Shown one piece after another: positions 26,034 to 37,398 of a stretch of 64,000 nucleotides of DNA; position 1 is the stretch's first letter; each line of letters opens with the position of its first letter. Origin of the DNA: Cardinalis cardinalis (lineage: Eukaryota; Chordata; Aves; Passeriformes; Cardinalidae). Below the pieces are notes generated by a model. The model was not told the DNA's origin. It saw only the letters and a list, made by a program, of their open reading frames with translations, and searched no databases. A program made the translations under genes and the position numbers. The DNA lies in contig JACDOX010000140.1 in NCBI GenBank assembly GCA_014549065.1, positions 320,770 through 384,769 on the forward strand, in the 5' to 3' direction.

Positions 26034-27479
26034 GTGATTTTGTTTTTCTGTCCATTTTGACAAGATATTTTTTTAGATAACAAGAAATAATAGTAAAAAC
26101 CAATTTTTAGGGAGATATGTGCCAGCATGCTGCTTTTATACCCTTCTCTTACGATGGTGCCTGCAGACCCACAGGTTTACAGTAGCCATTCTGCTAAAGA
26201 GTCATGTCTGTGTGTTGTCCTAAAGATGAATGTGAGTTGAATAGATTCTCCATAGATTCTTTTGGGCTGAAAAGGATGTGTTTGTGCTGCTGTTCTTCTG
26301 GACTCTTTTCCCTGCTTTCTCATTTGTATTTGGCAATGTGAGCTGCAGCTCTTGAGAAGATCATTAAGATTATTGACAGATCTTGGAGATATTTTCACAG
26401 TCGTGGCCACTCTTCCTTCCATTTTAGTGTGCCTTGGCAGTGGCATGGTAAAGAAATAATGGCTTTTGGTTAACAGAAAAATGCATAATCTGGTGCACTG
26501 TGTTTATGGATTTTAAATAATNATATGTTGAAACTCAAGGGTGTTACATCAACAGAAGGCATGATACTTCTGTCATGCAGTGCTGGGGACTGTGCCTGCC
26601 ATAGCAGAGTGTTAATTAGAGGAGTAGAGCAATGAAGGCTTAGAATTTTCTCAGTTCTCACAGTAAATCCATATCTGTTATTTTAGAAAGTTTTTAAATC
26701 ATAAAAGCATTTTCCAAAAGGCTGTCCAGTGTCTAATAACCCTTCAGTCCTGATGTCAGTGCCTACGCAAGCAGGCTTTCTGGTTTACTTTGCACTTCCC
26801 CATATACAATGCAAACAGATAGCTAATGACTGGGTAAATACAATGGGAATGTACTGTGTGCACTGTGTGTTCTGAGCTTGAGTGTTTTGGTCTTTATTTT
26901 GTTTGCCTATTTTTATATTCTTTCACAAGCACATTTTGTAATGATGGGATATTACTGAGTTTCTGGTACAGTACAGAGGAGTAACACAAGGCATGTATTG
27001 TGCTCACTCTCTTTAAATCTGAAATCTTTGCTGATGCCAATTATTTTTGGCTTTTATTCTTTTGAACTAATATAGTATGAACAGGGGTTATGTGTTATGA
27101 TTCATTAGCAAAGAGTGTTCATTTAAAGCAAGAAAAAAAACGCAACAAAAATGTATCTGTCAGACTTTGGTCTATCTGTTTTCCTTTACTAGCTTTTTAA
27201 TTTATTTTTTAAATGAAAATCCATGAAAGTCCTAATATGTGAAAGTAAAGACAGTGAGAGCTGAGGAAGAAGTCATTAGCTGAGAACTACTTCCAGTTGT
27301 AGTATTAACCTATGAGAGTTACATTNGTGTCATGTAAAGAATATGATTTTCAAAACCATGAAACAAAGACATTGAAAGCAAAGTCTTGAAAACCAGTCCG
27401 ATCTTGGACTTGCTAGTACAACCCAAAATGCCCTTACCTGCCCTTGCTGGAAGTGCCCGATGCTACCTATCATGTAGCT

Positions 27480-28215
27480 CATTGTCTGACAGGATTTCCA
27501 ACATCTTTTCCANAGAGCTGCTTTCCAGCCAGCTGTCCCCAGCTGGCAGTGGTGCTCACGGTGCTTGGGTACTGGGGGTAGGACTTGTGCTCCATGATGT
27601 GCTTGTCATTCAGTTTTTCTGTGTGATGAGCTGCCTCTGAATAGCTGCTCCATGTCCCAGCTTATCAATCTTTCCCCCCCATATTTGTTCCCTCTGTATT
27701 TTTGNTCTGTGTGCTCTATCCCTGAAGACTGGTGATAAAGCTGTTGGTGAACACTGATCCCCAAGGAACATGTCTACTAATCACCTCCATTAGATTTTGT
27801 TCTGCTCATCTCCATACTTTGAACCTGACGGATACAGACAGTTTTCCAACAGTGCTCATTTTGCAGCTTGTGTTTCACTAGCTTGACTAAAGGAAGGCTG
27901 TTGACAGCCTTGCTGAAATCCTGGTAGAACAGTACCTACTCTTCTCCCCTTGTCCATTATCTTTGACATCTGTTGTTAGGAGGCAGTCAGGTTGATCAGG
28001 CAAGATTTGCCCTTGTTTAATTAATATTGACCATTCCCAAACTACTTTTGCTCTTGGACATGGCATTGAGGCCCCTTGCTGATCTTGGAGATGGAATTGA
28101 GAATGATTTGCTCTGTCTTTCTAGAAACTTGATATTAGGCTGGCTGGCTTACAGCTGTAAATTNACATTTCTGTAGGTCCTCCTTGCCCTGCCTAAAAAT
28201 GTGAATTGATTATAT
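27480..28215 (-). mobile_element. Old CR1 LINE fragment: reverse-transcriptase core
   Basis: On the plus strand I can follow the reverse complement of CR1 ORF2. There is the 'gataaagctgttggtgaaca' segment (27734 on), the 'ctgttgacagccttgctgaa' segment with 'ctggtagaacagtacct' (about 27898-27940), and 'aggttgatcaggcaagattt' (about 27988-28008). 'gatattaggctggctggctt' and 'gtcctccttgccc' follow (about 28131-28190). In intact elements this part encodes the RT palm region. Many indels and stops are present, so it is a dead relic. It lies antisense in BCKDHB intron 9. Confidence 0.75.
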
Positions 28216-30488
28216 TGCTCTGTAGATCACATCCCTACTCTGTCTGATTCCATACAGGATTTGAGGAAGAAATCAGCTTTTATAAATCTTTTTGTGGCAC
28301 CAGGGAGTCCCTCTAAGCAAAAACCCCAACCTTGTGTCAACTACCTGATTTAGTTGAAAGGCCATGCTGGGTTTTGTTTATACAGTACCCAGTGGCCTGA
28401 ACAGAATGGATTGGCAGAAGTGCATGGGCTAGTCTATTCTTACATAACTAATTTTCCTAATTAATCTAGAATATTATGGTGGAAAGAAAAGAAAACTAAT
28501 GATAGCATTTCTGAAAAAAAAAAACATAGCAACTCAATGCCTGGCAATTATTGTGTCAATATGAAAAGCTGCAGTGACCATATGAGACTGGAATGCTTTT
28601 GCTATGTATTGTGTTAACATCTTTCACTACCTAAATTACCTCTCATCTGGTCTGTCAAGCCCAGTCATCATCAAACAGGTCAATTTGGGTTTTCTTTGGA
28701 CATTCTCTTGACATACTTTAAGGTTCAAACAGTGATACTTTGAGATACTTGGAAAAGATAAGCTGAATTAGTATTTTATTATTTTTGAAGGAAGGAGGGT
28801 ATTTATTTGGAGGTCTGGTAGACTTCGTATCCTGCAGAGATGCATGGTTTTGAGCATCAGATCTGTCTAAAGGGTTTTTTTTTTGCACTGCATTCCTTTG
28901 CAACAGCTGGAATTGGGCTCAAAAAGTAGACAAATGGAACAGTGCTAAGAAGGAAATCTGAAAAATTTTCTCTTCTAGACTCCTGGTTTGGATATTGCTG
29001 GCTGGTTTAGATAAAAGGGGACTTCAGTTTGGAAAGTTTGGGAACCTGTGATATCTTTGTTTAGGAAAAATTATCAGGAAAATCAGCAGAGCATTGGAAC
29101 ATGTGTGTCCGTCTCTTGTCTAGGATTGCTTGACCATATTTCTCCTGATCCTTGATGCTAGATAAGCCTTGACTGCTGTTGACAAAAGGCTTTTACTTTC
29201 TCTCTTACTCCTTGGTGTCACACAGTTTCCATAAAGTCTTAGTGTATGAATCCATTTTATCTTTGGGATTAGTGGAAGCTGTCTGTGTGAAACAGAATGG
29301 TTCTGTACGGGGCAGTGGACTGGGTGTTCTGGAGAACACTTCAGATCTCCACACTATCAAGTTAGATGATCCTGTTGCATAATTAAAGATTAGTTTGCAT
29401 TTTTTTTTCTTACTGTCTCTTTTTTGTGTCGTTTCTTATTTTTATTTTTGCCTCTTCTCACATTCAGTACTGTTCAGTTATTTTAGCAGCTCTTTCGAAT
29501 ACTCCTGGAAGGAAAGCAATCATATGGTCTCATTTACAGGAATATATTTTAAAATGATCTAAGAAAAACTTGTAATGGTAAACGTTGTTTTTAACTCAGG
29601 CCATAAAAATAATTAGAGAAGCATTTTGAAGTTGTAGGTAAACCTGTTACTGTCTTAAGATGCATTGCATCTTGAACAAGGGCACTCTGTGAGGGACTTT
29701 GCAGAATGCAGCACAAAGTCTTTNCAGAAGTTGAAGAGGTGCAGTGACTCAGACTACAAGGACATCCCCTAAACTGTGGCAGTATTGGCAAGTAGCTAAT
29801 TGATCTTGCTGAGACTTCTGCTCCAGGTGGGTGCTCATCAACAAATAGTGTGTAGTTGTTTTGAATTACTGCTTAACTGAGCTCTACTGCTCATGTAATT
29901 TACCTCCACTTGGCATCAGTGCAATCAATAAAAATGTCAACAACTGAAAATAAGTTCCTTAAACTTTGAGTTGTTATATAAAGCTTGCTAGCTTCACTTA
30001 GAAGTGATAGCAACATATGATCTTTGTAACTCTGAGATGTATTGATTGGTATCTGTTTATTTTGCATTACTTAAAAATTGTTTACTAATAGTTGAATAAT
30101 GTTGAATCCATTACATTTGTGACTATTTATATTCTTATACTGCATATATCTATGCTTGATTGGGAATGTTCTCCAAAGGCAATTGTGCTGCTTCTGTAAT
30201 TGAATATAAGCCAATAGTTTAATTTTATTGTGGATAGATAATTTCTTAATGCAAACTGTCAGACATAGTTTTAATTGATTAAGGTCAGATTTTTATCTAT
30301 TTTTTTAATAGCAGATGCAATGGATTTTATACAGAAGAGCTGACCCATCTCTAAAACCGATTAACATATGCAGAGGGTATTTAATCTCTGCTGTATTTTG
30401 TATTTGGTGCTAGGTTAGGATGCCTCACTTAAACTGAAGTTAGGGAGACTTCCACTCTTAGAGGGAGTAATAACAGCTGAATTGTCTA

Positions 30489-30525
30489 CATAATTTACAA
30501 TAGATGGCATAATTTACAATAGATG
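30489..30525 (+). repeat. Tandem duplication, 19-bp period
   Basis: 'cataatttacaatagatgg' is followed directly by 'cataatttacaatagatg', with no mismatch in the shared 18 bases. Confidence 0.9.
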
Positions 30526-30964
30526 ATTTATGAATTCCGTGTCTGGTAAGAATTACATGCTGAAAATCTCTAAGTTTGAGTAAAGTGTGCTAATGTCATC
30601 TCTTCAGACAATTCATAAACATTCATAAGACAGCACATTGTTTTCAGGAGTACTTGTTCAGTTTTCCTGTTTAAAGGAGACATGTTAATAAATGATGTGT
30701 GATTAGCACTTGAAGACACTCTGCTTTGTCTATTCAGAATCAAACAATTTATCTCCAGATAAATGATTCTTTACCAAGTAAAGGAGGACTATTGTACATT
30801 TTCAAAGAACCATTGTTTATTTAGGTTAATTCAGCATTTCTAATAAGATAAAGAATGTATTTAGAACTGAGATTAACGTTCTGATCTCTGAAGATGTGGT
30901 GTGGAGATTAGCTTTAGAATGCAGAGGTGACTAAGAATTTCACACTGAAGACAATATCTAATAG

Positions 30965-31478
30965 CTGTGTACCCAGCCCTCTGAGCTGGGAGGGAGAAAG
31001 GGGGATCTGAATGAAGATCCCATAACCCAAGGGAAGTGGTCAGCGACCTCCTACACCACATAGACACATAGAGGTTTATAGGTCTGAGTGGGATCCACCC
31101 AAGGATATTGAGTGAGCTGATGGAAGTGATCACTGAGCTCTCTGAGACCTTGTTGCTCTCTACAATTACTTGTAAGGAGGTTGTAGCCCGAGGGTTGGTC
31201 TCTTCTCCCATGTGACAAGAGGGTAGGACAAGAGGAAATGGCCTCAACCAGGAAAGATTTAGGTTGGATATTAGGAAACATTTTTTCACTGAAGGATTGT
31301 CAAGCATTGGGACAGGCTGCCCAGGAAAGTGGAGAAATCACCATCCCTGGAGATATTTAAAATATGAGTATATGTGGAAAATTGGGAGACCTGGCAATAC
31401 TACATTAATGGTTGAACTCAGTTGTCTTAGAGGTCATTTCCAACCCTATAAATTGTGTGATTTTGTGAGCCTTTCAAT
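30965..31478 (+). mobile_element. Internally deleted CR1 LINE: early ORF2 joined to 3' end
   Basis: Bases 30965-31140 match the start of the CR1 RT domain region: 'agccctctgagctggga', then 'ctacaccacatagacacata', then 'gggatccacccaaggatatt' with 'gagctgatggaagtgatcac'. From about 31145 the sequence jumps to the CR1 3' end: 'ttgctctctacaattactt', 'ggttggtctcttctccca', 'ggttggatattaggaaac', 'gggacaggctgcccaggaaa', then the terminal CR1-like segment to about 31478. The RT palm and C-terminal coding part (well over 1 kb in a full element) is missing. Similarity may extend left to about 30880. Confidence 0.8.
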
Positions 31479-34400
31479 AAAATGTAAGTGAAGCAGAAGG
31501 ACCAGCTACTCTTGAAATGCCTTTGAATATATCTACACACCTCTAGATTGCTATAAAATAAGGATTCACACTTAAAAATCTCGGTGAGGAAAAATCTGTG
31601 AATAAGTATTTATGGTATCATAGCTCAATCAAAATGACTATTTAAGCTACCGTAGCATCTTTATTAAAGGTCCTGTAAGATCTAGCAATATATAGTTTCC
31701 CAAGTATCTAGAAACCTTAGTCTTACATGCCTAAAGTTCACCAGGTTGTAGGAGTGCCTTGTGTAATGGTGTCTGGGAAAAGGAGGAATCAAAGGCTGAA
31801 GATATACCTCTTTTTCTGAAGATAACTACAAAAACAGTATCTTACCCTATAATAGCAAATATTCAATGGAAAGTTTGTAAGGGATATCAAACTAAATTTT
31901 CAAATCCCAACCTTGAATATTTCTTATAAAAGAAGTAGTGTGTCCTTTTAAACATTACTACATACATACAGAGTAAGCAGTAGTGTTACCCACAATGCAG
32001 CTGAGAAATGTGAGGATTAAAAGTTTTTTTAAATGACTTAAATAATAATTCTCTCTGATTTTAAAGTACAAGAAAGTGAAATAGGTCTGTCAAAAATCTG
32101 ACTTGTTTTAGTGTAGTGCTATAGATAAAATGACACTTAATCAAGTGAAAGGAAGCCGAAAATCGTTCAAATTTTTAAGTATTAGTAAGAAATATACTTA
32201 ACAACAAGTGCTTTATCAGTGTGGTGTGTTTGCTCAATGCCCAAGTTGTCAAATATCCTGAAACAGTGACGGAAATTTGGATTTTTGTGCAAAGCAATTG
32301 GTCTAATTCTAATTCTCTCACTAATACTACTGGAAAGAAATAGTATTGGAGTTGAGAATAGAGTCCAAAAGGAGGACTGAGTTCAAGGGATTTCAGGAGT
32401 GTTTGCAAAGTTCAGAATTCATTAAAAGGAGGGGATATGCAATCAGATGGTAGTCTTTAAAATGACAGATGACATTTATTCTAGAGGACAAGCCTCTGAA
32501 GCACAACAAAAAAAGTAAATGTGATTGAAGCTCTGATATAAAGCTGGCATTACCCGTGACTTATTATCTTTCATAGTTGTACAGACTGAGAAGATTGTAT
32601 ACATAAAAATATTAAAAAATGNTTTTTTTAAAATGCAAGAGGACTGTATCAGGAAAATATATTCTGTTGTTGAGAGATATTCTTCCAGGTCACTCAGGCT
32701 TTTCCACAAATATTTTGTTGCGGAGATTTGTTGCATATGGTTGTAATTATGTTTACACTTTATTGAACTTTCACTTTTTTTTTGTTCTTCATTGTGAACG
32801 CAATTTCTAGAGAATAAAAATAAGATTACAAATAAAACATATTTAATTAAAACTTCAAAGGGTGTTCTCAGATTTTTGCTCAGGTTCATAAGATCTACAT
32901 TGCTATGTGGGTGCCAGATTTTACAAGTGAGCACATTTTGCTATTCAGAAGACTTAAGAATAATCTCCTGCATTTGAATATTTGAAAATCCTGATGTTTG
33001 CAATAATTTGCTCTGAAATGCCGTTGGTGTTTTGATTTTATCATGTGCTATAACCTCTAACTACCCAGTTGGTTGGAAAAGCTGATTCAGACTTACAGAG
33101 CAAAGCGTTTGATCCGATTGGAACCGCTGATGGTTTTGTTTCCGTAGCTGGGAAATGGTGAGCGACCCATTACTCATTTTTCTCCTGCCAGTCTTCACCC
33201 TTGAGTATTAAGGGGAGAAAATTCTTTCTCAGCTCAGAAATGCTATAGCAAGGCAGTTGAAAATTAGGATTTTCAGCTGCAGAACCTGGGTATCTATGTT
33301 TTAAACTGAGGGAGGCCAGAGTCATTAATCCCAGATAGATGCACTTATTCCATCTAGGCGCTGAGCAATGCCATAAAATGTNAAGTCCTGGAGGCAGAGA
33401 AAAGATTTGATCTTTGCTAGAAGACAAATGTATCAGATAAGCAGATAACCATGCTAATAGGCAATCGTGTTACAGTGTTAAAAGCTGTTGAACATTTCCC
33501 CACCACAGAGTATTTTTATACTTTCCTTTTAACCCTGTAGCACTTTTTGGCACGTGGGAGATTTTTGTGCCGGTTCTTTGCAGTTCTTTGGCTAGATAAT
33601 TTTTAGATAATCCTCAGTGACTCTCTTTATTTAGACATGCTCTACGGTCATCTACCAGCATGATTTATTGTATGAAAAACAAAGGTTCACCTCACTATGT
33701 AGCNAACTGTCAGGATGACCAGGGCTCACGGTAATTGTGTACTTTTTGTATGCAGTTTTTTATGTTCTTTATGGGTCAGATACATTAAATTTAGTGGTGA
33801 TAACTCTTTATATAAAGGGAACTTAATTTTTGATTTAATTGTTGNTTGACTGGACAATTGTCTGGGCTGGGGTACGTGAAGGGACTGGGAAGTTTTGGTG
33901 CCCTAAGCTCCCTTGGCAGTCACAAAGCAGAGGTCTCAGTCACATCACAGAATGTCCGGGGTCTGCCATGCCCTGGGGGCCCTCTCTTCTCCTCCCCTCT
34001 CTTCTCNTACTGTGAGGAGGTTTTGGACAACTGGCTTAAACCAGATGCTGGCTCTAAAATAGCCAGCTGAGGTTAGAAACTGCCCACTGTCTTGGACTGA
34101 TTTCAGACATTTTGTTGACAAAACAGTTCTAAATTAAATATTTTACTGTCCAAATGCATCTTGAAGTCCTTTTAGGTAATACTCAGCTGTGGTTGTTGCC
34201 TTTTTCCTCTGGGTAGTAAAACNGTAACACAAGTTTATTCAGCGACTTCTGAGTAACAAAACCTGCTTTTAGGTGTCTTAAACTTGCCAAACCTGGATGT
34301 TCAATGTTTATTTTGTGACTTGAGAGACTGAATTGCACTGCCCAAGGTTGGAGAGTGATCATTATGCCATCCCTGCCTGCTCAGTGGAGGGGACGGCTCT

Positions 34401-37359
34401 GTCCCCCCTGGTGATGCCCCCTGACTGTGGGGGCTCCACCCTGAGGAGCTTTGCCAGTCACTGCAGTGGTGCACTTGTGTCTTGAAATGTGAGGGAAGTG
34501 GGAATTTTGGATCTGGAAGTTGCCTGGAGAATTTGCAGGTGTTCGGCACTTGAATTCAGAAAAAAAAAAGTGGAAGAGGGCCCAAAAAANTTGATTTTAT
34601 TGAGTGGAACAGATGGCTTTTCTTAGGGCCCCCTTCCAGAGCAGCGGTTGAAGCAGACTGGTCACTGTCTTCAAATGAATTGAATTACAATAAGTATAAA
34701 GCAAAATCAGTTGTTTTAGCTCTTACAGTTTTTGACCAGCTACTGAATAAATGTGAATATTTGATGGCATGGGNGTCTATCTTCCTCTACAGCCAAAATA
34801 CCCAGGGAGCTGAACTGGAGTCTATGCCTAAGGGCACAAAAACCAAACTGAGGAGTTGTTTTAAAAATGAAATATTTCTTGCTTTTAGTCTGCAGTTTAG
34901 TGGGCTGTAATATGTTTGAGCAGTAAAATAAGTAAGAGAGTTTAGTGCCTTAGCATGTTTTGTACTGTTTCTTTCACAAAAAATTCAGATCTAACCCTTT
35001 ATGTTATTTATTGCTGTCACCTTTGACTGAAATCTGAGTTTTAANTAAGCATGGGAAGGCATTTCACAAGTCACTAATCAGTGGAATCACTAATGTCTAT
35101 GCAACTTTTTTTTTGACAATTCCGAGCCAGTAATTTTGTTTACATTGTAGAAAGAATTCAAAATCGTGATCAGTGGAAGTAATAATGAGACAATTTAGTG
35201 ACCATATTTATATAAATATTAGTAACAATTATGAAATACATTCCAGAGAAAATGTATGGGNTTTTTTTTACTTCAGTAATACAGTATATTTCTTTGCATA
35301 CTTTNGTACTAAAACATAATAGATTACCTCTAATTCTCTTTATGCATATCCAAGCATATTTGTGAATGATCACAATTTTAAATAAGTATTTTTAAAGCTT
35401 AATTTTCTATAAACACAGCATAAGATGGTTGCAATCGGAGTTAATTGCTTCCATGTACTTTGGTTTATAGTAGCACTACAGCTTTAAAATCTGAAAGCCA
35501 GTCTAATGCTTATTTCATAGCATGAAATTAACCAGTGAATTATAGAACGTACATTCAGAACTTAAAGACGGAACTGTTATTTTAAGTAATTTATTTTTGC
35601 GCTAAATTAACATGTTTATCATTTATTACTTTTTAGAAATTATTAAATTTAATTCTAAAGATCAGAAAAATGTTGACCCAAATAGTAATTTTCCTTTAGA
35701 AAAAANCCCATAACTTTTGATTTAAAAAACCCACTGATTGATGCACTGTAAATCTTAAAAATTAGTTTTCCATACCTTAAAAATATGATAATAATTATTT
35801 TATGGTATGTGGTACTCTGTATATTTAACTTTTTACATTTTATCTCTTTTATATAACTTAGGACTAAAGGAAAAATTATTCTTTCTACAGCTNTTAATAG
35901 GTTTTATAATCAAAGCCAGGTTTAAATAATACGATTGAAACATAAAAGCACTACATTTGTATTTTTGCCAAATAATATAATTAATTAATTTCAAAATACA
36001 TTAGAGTATAATATGATTATAAAAATGCACAAACTTTAAAATTAAATCCAGTCTTTTTAATTTAAAACAATTAACTGTATTTGAATTGTCTGTTAGCTGA
36101 AGTTGGAACACAAATTTAGTTGCATGTGCTTTATAATCTGATCTCAGTGTACAAAATCTTCGGAGCAGTATAAACAAACGTGTAAATGAATTGTTTTAAC
36201 ATTCAGTTTTTATGATATAATTGCTCTGAATCATGAAACCTCAGACCAAAGATGTTCCATCAGGGAGGCAGAAATACTGGTAACAGTGATATCCAAAAAG
36301 CATACAAGAAATAGTTGGTGAGGCCAAAGACAACTCACGTGGTGTTCCTGCAAAAACTTGAAGGGGAAAAAAAAAGGCAGAAAACCCCACTCCTTAAATC
36401 CTGCATTACAATGTGAAAGCTNCATGCTTTTGTTGGATAGCTGAGATGAATTGTATTTTAGCATTGGCTGCTGCTCTAAATACAGTCAGACATACAGTTC
36501 AGTATTGCCACAGAAAAAATTTATCTGTGGGCCCAAGTTTCAGTAATTAAATCCTGGAAGGCCCCTTGGGTGGCTAGCATTGACTGGTGTTATTCCAGAG
36601 AAACAAGCATTGCAATTCATTTATGAAGTATGCAAGTAGAAATATGATGTATCTGTCCCTTTGCCTAACATAGCTTCAGTAATTTTCTTCAAGATGAACT
36701 GTAAAAGATGTTCAGACTCTTACATTTGAATACCTCTGTAAGTCATAGTTAGATCCAAGACATTATTGGTAGGAGAAGGAGACAGATGAAAGTTGCTGAG
36801 GACCTGGAGGAGAAATAACCAATTCCACTGGGGCTGCTGATATTTAGTCCCTGCCAATCTATTATTTCAATCAAGCAGGAAGCTAATTACATGTAACACT
36901 TCCATTCTTTAGCACAAAAAAAAGAGATNAAGTGCATCTATTTTAAGACTGACCACAGTCCTTTTGGCAANATACTGTTCTGTCAGAAAATGCCAATGTC
37001 AAATCTTTTTGCCAGTTTTAGCAGGAGGTTTTTCAGAGAATACTAGTTCTGTCTTTCCAGGTGGAATTTCTGACAAATTGGTGTTCTTGGTTGAAAGTCT
37101 GAGCTTCTTCCCTGGACTGTTTTCTGCTTTGTGTTCANGTCCATTGGATAAAATGCTTAGGTGAGGAGCATGGGGGGTCAGGAGCTGCCATCCCTGAGAT
37201 GAGCACCCTGGCCATGGGCAGAAGTGCCCTACTTGATCTCCCTTCTTTGCTGCTCAGTGGCACTGTGACTTTTGGGGTGCCACAAGAGAATGTCCCTCTT
37301 TCAAATTTTACCCATCTCTGTGGTCATTTATTATTCATGGAAGTACTTAAAAAGTAGAT

Positions 37360-37398
37360 TTTGTTGTTTGTTTGTTTATTTTTTTATTTGCTTGTTGT
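37360..37398 (+). repeat. T-rich simple repeat (TTTG/TTTA)
   Basis: A degenerate tetranucleotide run, 'ttgttgtttgtttgtttatt' followed by 'tttttatttgcttgttg'. Confidence 0.7.

Noticed and set aside
37141..37325. Possible CR1 fragment around 'ggggtgccacaagagaatgt'
   Set aside because: The match to CR1 is limited to one short phrase, with nothing collinear on either side.
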